DNA from: CAZWMK01 sp964635065
Lineage (GTDB): Bacteria; Pseudomonadota; Alphaproteobacteria; Sphingomonadales; Sphingomonadaceae
DNA length: 64,000 bases
Reading direction: 5' to 3'
NCBI GenBank assembly: GCA_964635065.1
Contig: CAZWMK010000002.1
Location: forward strand, 1-64,000
Shown here: one piece after another, positions 32,783 to 41,337 of the stretch
How the letters are laid out: each line of letters starts with the position of its first letter
Position numbering within the stretch: the stretch's first letter is position 1
The notes under the pieces: generated by a model
Seen by the model: only the letters and a program-made list of their open reading frames with translations
Told to the model about the DNA's origin: nothing
The model's database searches: none
Translations under genes and position numbers: made by a program

Positions 32783-32847
32783 ACGGGGTTTTGTCCTGTC
32801 CGGACAATCCGCTTTATTCGCGGGCAGCGATTGCCTAAGGACAGGCC

Positions 32848-33441
32848 ATGCCATTGATTGTCGATCACGACGAACGGCGCGCGCTCATCGCCAATGTCGT
32901 CAAGGAAATGATTGCTGAATCCGGTCTGGAATCAGTGACGGTGCGCGCCGTTGCCCGCAAGGCGGGTTTCAGCTCGACCATCCTGTCGCATTATTTCCGC
33001 GACAAGCAGCATCTGCTGATTTCCGCCTTCGCCTCTGTCCTCAGAGAGTCTCCAGTGCGGGTGCATGCCGCAATGGCGGCGGGTGGCAGCCTGATCGATT
33101 GTCTCGATGTCTTGCTTCCGAACACTGCCGCCAATCTGCGCGACTGGCAGGCCTGGTTCGGTTTCTGGGGCAAGGTCACGCATGATCCCGAACTCGCCGC
33201 CGAACGGCTGGCGGGTGTCGAGGAAACGCAAAAGACGCTGGCTGAAATCCTGCGTTACGGCATTGATCGCGGCGAACTGCCCGATGATCTCGACCTGACC
33301 TTCCACTGCAACCGCATCCAGATCTTTCTGAACGGGCTGGTCAGCATGGTCATCATGAAGCCTGAAGCCTGGCCACCAAGTGCCCAGCGCGAGGCGCTGG
33401 AATGGCAGATCAGGCTGATGCGGATGCACCCCAAAGGCTGA
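32848..33441 (+). CDS. TetR-family repressor (BetI-like C-terminal domain)
   Basis: A 197-residue transcriptional regulator. The N-terminal helix-turn-helix is in LESVTVRAVARKAGFSSTIL with SHYFRDKQHLLISAF as recognition helix and YxxFxxK motif. The ligand-binding part resembles BetI-like TetR_C domains (DWQAWFGFWGKVTHDPELAA). It is the last gene of the SDR operon and is followed by the Rieske operon, with a palindrome at 33520-33547 between. This suggests that it represses both, perhaps relieved by a pathway intermediate. Ligand unknown. Confidence 0.88.
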   Translation: MPLIVDHDERRALIANVVKEMIAESGLESVTVRAVARKAGFSSTILSHYFRDKQHLLISAFASVLRESPVRVHAAMAAGGSLIDCLDVLLPNTAANLRDWQAWFGFWGKVTHDPELAAERLAGVEETQKTLAEILRYGIDRGELPDDLDLTFHCNRIQIFLNGLVSMVIMKPEAWPPSAQREALEWQIRLMRMHPKG

Positions 33442-33519
33442 ACTTTCCGTCCCTGCCATTCCCGACCGTTCCCGTCACGCTGCCTGCCGACGCAGGCGGC
33501 GCGCCCTCGCATGTGGGCT

Positions 33520-33547
33520 TTTTATTTTAGACATGCGAACAATAAAA
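33520..33547. promoter_or_regulatory. Palindromic operator before the Rieske/flavoprotein operon
   Basis: TTTTATT (33520-33526) and AATAAAA (33541-33547) are exact inverted copies, 14 bases apart. The right half is preceded by GAAC, giving GAACAATAAA as in the 30386-30409 element. It lies in the 140-bp space between the TetR gene and the first Rieske gene, the expected site for autoregulation and co-regulation. Confidence 0.5.
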
Positions 33548-33580
33548 TGTTACCCCTGCATGTAATTGGGGAGAGCAAAA

Positions 33581-34813
33581 ATGCCGACAAATACTGACAA
33601 TATCGAGCGAATCATCGATTGGGAAAAGGCGCGCACCGCGCCGCCCAGCGACTATCCCGCATTGCCGGAAATTCCGGGTGGCCGCTACATCCGCCAGGAT
33701 TTCTACGATCTGGAACAGGAATATGTCTGGAAGGGCGCGTGGGTCTGCGCCGGCCGCGACGAAGACCTGAAGACGCCCGGCAACTATCGCCAGTTCACCA
33801 AGCTCGGCAAGCCGATCCTGCTTGTCCGCGGCAAGGACGATGTGTTGCGCGCCTTCTACAACACCTGCCGCCATCGCGGCGCGCCGGTCGTGCGCGACGA
33901 AAGCGGCCAGACCGGGCTGTTGCGCTGCCAGTATCACAGCTGGTCCTATGGCCTTGACGGCCATCTGATCGGCGTGCCCGACGAGCGCGACTTTGCCTGC
34001 CTGAACAAGGCCGAACGCGGCCTCATCGAACTGCGCTGCGAAACATGGAACGGCCTGGTCTTTGTCAATCAGGACATGAACGCCATGCCGCTCACCGAAT
34101 ATCTCGGCGGACTGGTCGGCGAACTCGCCTGCGTCGGCATGGACAAGCTGCGCGTCGTCCATGAGCAAAGCTATATCGTCGACTGCAACTGGAAGGCGCT
34201 CGCCGACGCATTCCTCGAAGTCTATCATGTCAACACCATCCACCCGACGAATGCGGGCATCATGCTCGACAGCCGGGCGGCGGCGATGGGGCTGATGCGC
34301 CATGGCCATTCGCGGATGGCAACGCGCAAGAACATGAATCAGGGCCTGAACTTCGTCGAATATGAAGGCGCACCCGACATCGCGTCGATGCCTGATTTCT
34401 ATCGCCGCAACAACGTCGCCTACAGTATCTTCCCGAACTTCATCTCGCCGGTCGAACCGACGGGCTTTCCGATCCTGCTCTTCTGGCCGCGCGGCCTGCG
34501 CCAGTCGGAAATGCAGGCGATCTACATCGCGCCCGACTGGGGCGACGGCCCGCGCCCGGCCTTCTGGGACCGCTTCCTGCCGATCTTCGATCAGGTGCTG
34601 CAAGAAGACACGATGAATCTCGAGCCCATACAGGCCTCGCTCGATTCCGGCGCGTTTACCGGCATGATGATCAACTATCAGGAACGCCGCATCTACTGGC
34701 TGCATGAAGAAATCGACCGCCGCATCGGCGCCGAAAACATCCCCGAAGGTCTCGCAGTCGCGCAGGTCCTGTCGGACCATATCGAAACGCCCCTCGAACA
34801 AGCCGCCGAATAA
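33581..34813 (+). CDS. Rieske non-heme iron oxygenase, alpha subunit
   Basis: A 410-residue ring-hydroxylating-type oxygenase alpha subunit. The [2Fe-2S] Rieske ligands are CRH (about residues 96-98) and CQYH (116-119). The catalytic iron site is in NWKALADAFLEVYHVNTIHP with the two histidines four apart and the third acidic ligand in EDTMNLEPIQ. A Glu, not the common Asp, sits three residues before the first histidine, as in a subgroup that includes carnitine monooxygenase (from memory). ATG 33581 follows GGGGAGAG. No beta subunit, ferredoxin or reductase is adjacent. The reaction is probably a hydroxylation or oxidative demethylation. Confidence 0.9.
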   Translation: MPTNTDNIERIIDWEKARTAPPSDYPALPEIPGGRYIRQDFYDLEQEYVWKGAWVCAGRDEDLKTPGNYRQFTKLGKPILLVRGKDDVLRAFYNTCRHRGAPVVRDESGQTGLLRCQYHSWSYGLDGHLIGVPDERDFACLNKAERGLIELRCETWNGLVFVNQDMNAMPLTEYLGGLVGELACVGMDKLRVVHEQSYIVDCNWKALADAFLEVYHVNTIHPTNAGIMLDSRAAAMGLMRHGHSRMATRKNMNQGLNFVEYEGAPDIASMPDFYRRNNVAYSIFPNFISPVEPTGFPILLFWPRGLRQSEMQAIYIAPDWGDGPRPAFWDRFLPIFDQVLQEDTMNLEPIQASLDSGAFTGMMINYQERRIYWLHEEIDRRIGAENIPEGLAVAQVLSDHIETPLEQAAE

Positions 34814-34887
34814 CGGCGCACCGGGTAGCAGCACGAAAAAGCGTGAGGGGCATTGATGCCCCCTCACCGACAGGGGAGGTTTCATCC

Positions 34888-36258
34888 ATGGAAAACATAC
34901 CGCTTGGCACCGCGCGCAGTACGGGCGACAGCTGGGAAGACATTCTCGAAACCAGCCTGACGCCGGTGCCAGCGCATCTGCGCGAAGACCATTATGAATA
35001 TCGCGGCTCCGACGCCATTCCGGCCGAGCGCTACACCTCGCCCGAATATTTCCGTCTCGAGCGCGAAAAAATGTGGCCCAACGTCTGGCAGTTCGCCGCA
35101 CGCGAGGAAGAACTGCCGCAGCCGGGCGACTATGTGCTCTACGAAAATGTCGGCCGTTCCTATCTCGTCGTACGGCAGGACGATGGCACCATCCGCGCCT
35201 TCCACAATGTCTGCCTGCATCGCGGTCGCAAGCTCCGCACCGAAAGCGGCAGCGCCGACCAGTTCCAGTGCCCGTTCCACGGCTTTACATGGCACAAGGA
35301 CGGCAGCCTCGCGCAAATCCCCTGCCGCTGGGATTTCGGCCATCTGACCGACGAGAAGATGCAGTTGCCCGAAGCCAAGGTCGCGGTGTGGCAGGGCTTC
35401 GTCTTCATCCGCGAAAATGACGAAGGGCCGTCGATCGAGGACTATCTCGCGCCAATGCCCGAACATTTTGCCCAGTGGCGCAATGAGGAGTGCACGACCG
35501 CCATGTGGGTCGGCAAGGTCGTCAACGCCAACTGGAAGGTGGTGATGGAAGCCTTCATGGAAGCGTGGCACTCGGTCGTGACCCACCCGCAGTTCCTCGG
35601 TTTCCTCGGCGATGCCAACACGCGCTACGACATCTACGGCGACCATGTGAACCGCGCGCTCACGCCATCGGGTGTGCTGTCGCCGCATCTTTACAACACC
35701 GGCAAGACCGAACAGTGGATCGTCGACGAATTCCTGAAGGGCAATGGCCGCAACAATGCCGATGGCGCGGTCGTCGTCCCCGAGGGCTGGACGGCGCGCC
35801 AGACGCTGGGCGACTATTTCCGCAAGGAATTCGGCGCGGCGGCCAATCGGGATTATTCGAACGTCAGCGACGGCGAAGTGATCGACTCGCTCGTCTACAA
35901 TGTCTTTCCGAACTTCTCGCCCTGGGGCGGTTTCCTGCCGACCATCGTCTATCGCTGGCGCCCCTGGCCCGATCAGGACCGCACGCTGATGGAGGTGCGC
36001 CTGCTCACGCGTGTGCCGAAGGGCGAACCGCACCCGCCCTGCCCAGCCATGCACATGCTGGGCGAGGATGAGCCATGGGCATCGTTCACGGGCTGGGGCG
36101 TACTCGGATCAGTGTTCGATCAGGACATGGAAAACCTGCCCTATGTGCAGGACGGGCTGAAATGCTCGGCCAACAACCGCGTCGAACTGGGCAATTATCA
36201 GGAAATCCGCATCCGCCAGTTCCAGCAGACGCTCGACAAATATCTTGCCCGTTTCTGA
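34888..36258 (+). CDS. Rieske non-heme iron oxygenase, alpha subunit
   Basis: A second alpha subunit of 456 residues. Rieske ligands are CLHRGRKLRTESGS (CxH) and CPFHGFTWHKDGS (CxxH). The mononuclear site is NWKVVMEAFMEAWHSVVTHP, with H-x4-H and a Glu before it; FDQDMENLPYVQDGL holds the third ligand. It is longer than its neighbour, mainly because of a middle insertion (about 230-330). Being next to each other and on one transcript, the two alpha subunits may form a mixed oligomer or act on successive substrates. ATG 34888 follows AGGGGAGG. Confidence 0.9.
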   Translation: MENIPLGTARSTGDSWEDILETSLTPVPAHLREDHYEYRGSDAIPAERYTSPEYFRLEREKMWPNVWQFAAREEELPQPGDYVLYENVGRSYLVVRQDDGTIRAFHNVCLHRGRKLRTESGSADQFQCPFHGFTWHKDGSLAQIPCRWDFGHLTDEKMQLPEAKVAVWQGFVFIRENDEGPSIEDYLAPMPEHFAQWRNEECTTAMWVGKVVNANWKVVMEAFMEAWHSVVTHPQFLGFLGDANTRYDIYGDHVNRALTPSGVLSPHLYNTGKTEQWIVDEFLKGNGRNNADGAVVVPEGWTARQTLGDYFRKEFGAAANRDYSNVSDGEVIDSLVYNVFPNFSPWGGFLPTIVYRWRPWPDQDRTLMEVRLLTRVPKGEPHPPCPAMHMLGEDEPWASFTGWGVLGSVFDQDMENLPYVQDGLKCSANNRVELGNYQEIRIRQFQQTLDKYLARF

Positions 36259-36274
36259 TTCAGCTAAAGGTTCC

Positions 36275-38239
36275 ATGACGATGAAACTGCTCGAACCGAT
36301 CAAACTTGGCCCGGTCCAGCTCAAGAACCGTGTCGTCTCGACCGCACACGCCGCCTTTACCGACTTCTTCAAGCCGGACTGCGACGGCGAACGTTACATG
36401 GCCTATCAGGAGCGCCGCGCCCGCGGCGGTACCGGCCTGATCATCACCACGGCCATGCATGTCCACGAAGCCAGCCAGATGCTCAATCACTGGGTGTTCG
36501 AACCGGAAACCATGGCGGTGAAATTCCGCAAGATCAGCGAACGCGTCCATCGCCATGGCGCCAAGATCTTTGCGCAGGTCTTTCACTTCGGTGTGGTCGG
36601 CAAATCGGAAACGCACGACGACTTCAAGCCGCTGTGGGGCTTTTCACCGCTCGAAAGCCTTGATGGCGAAACCTGCCATGTCATGACCGACGCCGAGATC
36701 GAGGAAGTGATCGATGCCTTTGTCGCAGCGTCGACCTGCGCCACCGAAAATGGCATTGACGGCATCGAACTGCACGCCACCCACGGCTATCTCCTGCAGC
36801 AATCCTTCACCCCCTATGCCAACCGCCGCACCGACAAATGGGGTCAGCGGCTTTATTTCGTCACCGAAGTGGCCAAGCGTGTGCGCGCGGCGATCGGGAC
36901 CGACAAGGCCATGGGCATCCGCATCTCGCTCGACGATTTCAGGGGCCGTGCGCAAGGTGGCCTCGATTTCGATGATGTGCTCGATATCGTCGACGATCTC
37001 GTGAAAACCGGCCTGTTCGATTATGTGAACACGTCCGAAGGCAGCGGCTATTTCGACTATTCGCGCGTCATTTCATCGTTCCGGCACAAGTTCGGCAAGA
37101 CGCTGCCCGCCGTCCGTGCGCTGCGCGAACGCATCAAGGCCGCTGTCCCCGTGATCGGTGTCAACAAGATCCCGACCGTTGATCTCGCCGAACGTGCTTT
37201 GGAAGAAGGCGACTGCGACCTTGTCGGCATGACGCGCGCGCAGATCGCCGACCCCGATCTCGTCTACAAGCTCGAACATGGCGAAGCGCCGCGCATACGC
37301 ACCTGCACGGGCGCCAATCAGGGCTGCATCGACCGCGTCGCCACCTATCCCATCACCTGCATCCAGAACCCTGAAGTCGGCGAGGAAAACCGCTTTGCCG
37401 AACTGGCGAAAAAGCCGGTGACGCCGAAACGCGTGCTGGTGGTGGGCGGTGGCCCGGCCGGCATGAAGGCTGCCGAAGTCGCGGCCCGCCATGGTCATCA
37501 GGTGACGCTGGCCGAGTCCTCGCACCGGCTGGGTGGACGCCTCAACCTCGTCGAAAAGCTGGGGGCTGCGGCTAACCTCCTGTCGATGACGGCATGGATC
37601 GAACAGGAATTGCAGCAGTTGCAGGTCCGCGTGATGTTGCAGACCAAGGTCGACGAGGATTTCATCCGCAACCTTGCGCCCGACGCCATCATCCTGGCAT
37701 CCGGCGCGCGCGCCAAGGGCACGATCCAGCTCGACAGCGACGGCTCGATCCCGATGCTCGACATCGACAGCGCGGTGCAGGGCCAGTTCGACGGCCAGAC
37801 CTTCGAGATGAAGGGCACGCATGCCCTCCTCATCGACCGGCGTGGCCATTACGAGACGGCGCTTGCCATCGAAGCCATGGTGCAGCGTGGCGCGAAAGTC
37901 ACCGTCGTCACGCCGTTCCTCACCTTCGGCGCGAACCTCGGCTTCACCTTCCTCGCCGATTATCTCGGTCTGCTGCCACAATGGGGCGTGCGCGTGATCA
38001 CGCAGGGACAGGTCAAGCATATCGCCAATGGCACGGCGCACATCCTGAACGGCGCGACCGGCCAGACGGAGGAACTGGCGTTCGACTTCGCGGTTGCGGG
38101 CGTACCCGCCGCACCGGTCGATGAATTGCAGGATGTCTGCGCCCGCCATGCGCCCACCAAGGTCGTGGGCGATGCCTATGCCCCACGCACCGCGCTGGAA
38201 GCGATCCGCGAAGGCGACCGTATCGGTCGTACGCTCTGA
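36275..38239 (+). CDS. Old-Yellow-Enzyme-type Fe-S flavoprotein (2,4-dienoyl-CoA reductase/BaiCD-like)
   Basis: A 654-residue protein with an FMN TIM-barrel (about 1-370) and a C-terminal FAD/NAD(P) domain (from about 385: RVLVVGGGPAGMKAAEVAAR). The active-site region is ATHGYLLQQSFTPYANRRTD. Relatives are 2,4-dienoyl-CoA reductase, trimethylamine dehydrogenase and BaiCD/BaiH. The [4Fe-4S] loop reads CTGANQGC followed by ITCIQNP: the usual second cysteine is Ala, so only three of four ligands are obvious. Some amine dehydrogenase-like relatives share this change. The probable role is reduction of an enone, or oxidation at a ring carbon. ATG 36275 is chosen; 36281 is possible. Confidence 0.88.
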   Translation: MTMKLLEPIKLGPVQLKNRVVSTAHAAFTDFFKPDCDGERYMAYQERRARGGTGLIITTAMHVHEASQMLNHWVFEPETMAVKFRKISERVHRHGAKIFAQVFHFGVVGKSETHDDFKPLWGFSPLESLDGETCHVMTDAEIEEVIDAFVAASTCATENGIDGIELHATHGYLLQQSFTPYANRRTDKWGQRLYFVTEVAKRVRAAIGTDKAMGIRISLDDFRGRAQGGLDFDDVLDIVDDLVKTGLFDYVNTSEGSGYFDYSRVISSFRHKFGKTLPAVRALRERIKAAVPVIGVNKIPTVDLAERALEEGDCDLVGMTRAQIADPDLVYKLEHGEAPRIRTCTGANQGCIDRVATYPITCIQNPEVGEENRFAELAKKPVTPKRVLVVGGGPAGMKAAEVAARHGHQVTLAESSHRLGGRLNLVEKLGAAANLLSMTAWIEQELQQLQVRVMLQTKVDEDFIRNLAPDAIILASGARAKGTIQLDSDGSIPMLDIDSAVQGQFDGQTFEMKGTHALLIDRRGHYETALAIEAMVQRGAKVTVVTPFLTFGANLGFTFLADYLGLLPQWGVRVITQGQVKHIANGTAHILNGATGQTEELAFDFAVAGVPAAPVDELQDVCARHAPTKVVGDAYAPRTALEAIREGDRIGRTL

Positions 38240-38263
38240 TCCGGCACTGAAGGGCGCGTCGCC

Positions 38264-39412
38264 TCAGGCGCGCGCCCACGCCATGATGCTGTCCACGATC
38301 CGCTGTGCGGCCTGTCCGTCGCCGTAAATGTCAGACAGGCCGTACCGCGCGGATCGTTGCGTCGGATCGTCAAGCACGCCATTCACCGCCGCGACAATCC
38401 GCGCCATGTCAGTCCCCACCAGTCGCGCACTGCCGACGGCAACGGCCTCTGTACGCTCGGTTGCCGCGCGCATGACCAGTACGGGCGTGCCCAGCGCCGT
38501 GGCTTCTTCCTGCACACCCCCTGAATCCGTCAGAACCAGCGCGGCCCGGCGCAACAGGGCGATGAACGGCAAGTAATCCAGCGGCGCGATCAGGTGGACA
38601 TTGGCCCGCCCGCCCAGCCTCTGCACAATCGCGTCGCGGACCATCGGATTGGGATGCAGCGGACAGACGATCTCCACATCCGCGCGCGCGGCGATCACAT
38701 CCAGTGCAGCCGCAATGCTGTGAAAACCCCCGCCAATGCTCTCGCGCCGGTGGCTGGTGACCAGAACCAGCTGCCGGCTTTCGGCAAAAGCAAAGCGCTG
38801 CGCCAGCATATGCGCCAGTGCGACGTCGCTTTCGACCCGGGCCACAGCATCGCGCAGTGCATCGATCACGGTATTCCCGGTCACCACAATATGTGCCGGG
38901 TCGACATTTTCCGCCACAAGATTGGCGCGCGCGCCCTCGGTCGGCGCGAAATGCAACGTTGCAAGGCTCGCGGTCAGCCTGCGGTTCCCCTCCTCCGGCC
39001 ATGGCGACAGGCGATTGCCGGTGCGCAGCCCCGCCTCGACATGACCGACCGGGATACGCTGGTAATAGGCGGCAAGCGCGGCGGCAAAGCTTGTCGTCGT
39101 ATCGCCATGGACGAGAAGCAGATCAGGCTGTTCCAGTGCCAGCACAGGGGCCAGTCCGCGCAATATGGCCTCTGTCACGTCCGACAGCCCCTGTCCGGGT
39201 CGCATCAGATCAAGATCATGGTCAGGCACGATGCCGAACTGCGTCAGCATCTGATCCAGCATGTCGCGGTGCTGTGCCGTCACGCACACGCGCGAGACTA
39301 CATCGGGCGTTTCCGCCAGCCGCCTGATCAGTGGCGCCAGCTTGATCGCTTCGGGCCGGGTGCCAAACACCGTCAGCACCTTCAATACGGCCGCGCCGCG
39401 CCCCTTGACCAT
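38264..39412 (-). CDS. wecB: UDP-N-acetylglucosamine 2-epimerase (non-hydrolysing)
   Basis: A 382-residue enzyme that interconverts UDP-GlcNAc and UDP-ManNAc for surface polysaccharides. Conserved parts: VFGTRPEAIKLAPLIRRLAE at the N-terminus, HGDTTTSFAAALAAYYQRIP, HVEAGLRTGNRLSPWPEEGN, and the C-terminal LTDSGGVQEEATALGTPVLV. Length and motifs match WecB. It is transcribed against the catabolic genes and seems unrelated; its promoter lies in the 180 bp before the GMC gene. Confidence 0.93.
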   Translation of the reverse strand: MVKGRGAAVLKVLTVFGTRPEAIKLAPLIRRLAETPDVVSRVCVTAQHRDMLDQMLTQFGIVPDHDLDLMRPGQGLSDVTEAILRGLAPVLALEQPDLLLVHGDTTTSFAAALAAYYQRIPVGHVEAGLRTGNRLSPWPEEGNRRLTASLATLHFAPTEGARANLVAENVDPAHIVVTGNTVIDALRDAVARVESDVALAHMLAQRFAFAESRQLVLVTSHRRESIGGGFHSIAAALDVIAARADVEIVCPLHPNPMVRDAIVQRLGGRANVHLIAPLDYLPFIALLRRAALVLTDSGGVQEEATALGTPVLVMRAATERTEAVAVGSARLVGTDMARIVAAVNGVLDDPTQRSARYGLSDIYGDGQAAQRIVDSIMAWARA

Positions 39413-39592
39413 GATGTCGCCCCCCCCCGCGCATTGGCCCTTTGCCCCTTGGACAAGAAAATAGTTATACTGATCAGGCGACAGAAGTCATGGTCGCAAG
39501 ACAAAACAGCAATGCTTTCCGAAAAAACATGCTTCTACAATATCGACAGCGCAGTTTGTGACTGGCGACACCGGCCTTGGGGGAACAAGCGC

Positions 39593-41212
39593 ATGGCAGA
39601 ACAGATCGACGAATATGATTTCATCGTCAGCGGGGCAGGCTCTGCCGGGTGCGCCGTTGCCGCGCGCTTGAGCGAAGGCGGCAGATACACGGTCCTGCTG
39701 CTTGAAGCCGGGCCACCCGACAAGGCCTTCTGGATCAGGGTGCCGATGGGTTTTCCCATGCTGTTCACCGACAGGCGTGTGAACTGGATGTTCGAATCCG
39801 AGCCGGAACCCGAACTGATGGACCGCCGCATGTATCAGCCGCGCGGCAAGGTGCTGGGTGGCACCAGTTCGATCAACGGCATGCTCTACATCCGTGGCCA
39901 TGCGCGCGACTATGATCATTGGCGCCAGCTTGGTTGCACCGGCTGGGGCTATGACGATGTCCTGCCCTTTTTCCGCAAGGCCGAGGACCAGCAGCGTGGC
40001 GAGGATGAATTTCACGGCGTCGGTGGCCCGCTCACCGTCTCCGACCAGCCCGAACGGTCCGAAATCGCTGATGCCATTGTCGCCGCAGCCCAGCAGGCCG
40101 GCATCCCCTACACGCCGGATTTCAACGGCGCCCAACAGGAAGGCACGGGTTTTTACCAGACGACGACGCGCAACAAACGCCGGATGAACACGTCGCAGGC
40201 CTATCTCGCCCCTGCCCGCACGCGGCGCAATCTGCACATCGAAACCGGCGCACACGCCACGCGCATCCTCGTCGAAAACCGCCGCGCCGTCGGCATCGAA
40301 TATCGCACCAGGGCCGGGATCAGAACCGCCCGCGCGCGGCGCGAAATCGTGGTTTCGGGCGGTGCCTTCGGCTCTCCCCAGCTGTTGCAGCTGTCGGGAA
40401 TCGGCCCGGCTGCCCACCTGCGGTCGTTCGGTATCGCCCCGGTGCTTGATCTGCCCGGCGTCGGGTCGAATCTCATGGATCATTTCTATGCCTCGCTCAC
40501 CTTTCGGTGCAGCAAGCCGATCACGATCAACGAACTGGCGAACAGCCCGTTGAAACAGCTGAAGGCCGGGCTGGAATATGTGCTTTTCCGGCGCGGCGCA
40601 CTCAGCAACAATGGCATTTTCGCGGGCGTTTTCACCCGCACCGATGCCATGCAGGATCGCCCCAATCTTCAGATCAATACCAATATCTGGACGGTGCAAA
40701 GCCGCACCAAAACGGGGATGAAGGCGCATCCATTCCCCGGCTTCACCATGAGTCCGGTCCATCTCAACCCGCGCGCTTCGGGCACGGTGCGGCTGAAATC
40801 CGCCGATCCGCTCGCCGCCCCTGAAATCCGGCAGAACTTCCTGAAAGACCGCGTCGATATCGATGCGATGATCGCGGGCGTACGGATCGTCCGCAACATC
40901 GCCGCGCAACCGGCGCTGGCGTCCTATTATGACGGGGAAGTCGCGCCCGGCCCTGGCGTGCAAAGCGACGACGAGATCGAGGCATGGCTGCGCGCCAACG
41001 CCATTGCCAATCTGCATCCGGTCGGATCGTGCCGCATGGGGGTGCAGGACGATGCCGTGGTCGATCCCGAACTCAGGGTGCGCGGCATCGATGGCCTGCG
41101 CGTCGCCGATGCCTCGATCATGCCGACGCTACCGGCAGGCAACACCAATGCGCCCGCGATCATGATCGGCGAAAAAGCGGCCGACATGATCCTGCGCGCG
41201 GCGCGCGCCTGA
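39593..41212 (+). CDS. GMC-family FAD-dependent alcohol dehydrogenase
   Basis: A 539-residue flavoprotein of the choline/PEG/alkanol dehydrogenase type. It has the FAD-binding GAGSAGCAVAARLSEGG, the GMC signature 1 region GKVLGGTSSINGMLYIRGHA, and signature 2 near GGAFGSPQLLQLSGIGP. The active-site histidine lies in NLHPVGSCRMG, with Asn in AGNTNAPAIMIGE at the second position. It lacks a signal peptide, so it is cytoplasmic. ATG 39593 is the domain's natural start; the open frame continues some 330 codons upstream through opposite-strand wecB and is a shadow. Alcohol substrate unknown. Confidence 0.9.
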   Translation: MAEQIDEYDFIVSGAGSAGCAVAARLSEGGRYTVLLLEAGPPDKAFWIRVPMGFPMLFTDRRVNWMFESEPEPELMDRRMYQPRGKVLGGTSSINGMLYIRGHARDYDHWRQLGCTGWGYDDVLPFFRKAEDQQRGEDEFHGVGGPLTVSDQPERSEIADAIVAAAQQAGIPYTPDFNGAQQEGTGFYQTTTRNKRRMNTSQAYLAPARTRRNLHIETGAHATRILVENRRAVGIEYRTRAGIRTARARREIVVSGGAFGSPQLLQLSGIGPAAHLRSFGIAPVLDLPGVGSNLMDHFYASLTFRCSKPITINELANSPLKQLKAGLEYVLFRRGALSNNGIFAGVFTRTDAMQDRPNLQINTNIWTVQSRTKTGMKAHPFPGFTMSPVHLNPRASGTVRLKSADPLAAPEIRQNFLKDRVDIDAMIAGVRIVRNIAAQPALASYYDGEVAPGPGVQSDDEIEAWLRANAIANLHPVGSCRMGVQDDAVVDPELRVRGIDGLRVADASIMPTLPAGNTNAPAIMIGEKAADMILRAARA

Positions 41213-41337
41213 AAAGCCCTTCACCGGGAGCGCATGGCTCCGCTCTTGCTTCCTTTGCGGTTCCAGTGTGATAAGTCTTCATCATCAGGCGGAAAATGAC
41301 GGCGGAAAGCCGCGCCCGCTTTCGGGGAGAGGTCTCA

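Noticed and set aside
33500..33523. GCCC...GGGC followed by TTTTT before the Rieske operon as a terminator of the TetR operon
   Set aside because: Stem of only four base pairs; too weak to annotate, though it may contribute.
33527..35101. 524-codon minus-strand frame across the Rieske genes
   Set aside because: Opposite-strand shadow; the plus strand has complete Rieske and iron motifs.
38594..39592. Long open frame continuing upstream of the GMC dehydrogenase to give 872 codons
   Set aside because: It is the reverse strand of wecB; the translation has no domain features and the FAD domain begins at ATG 39593.
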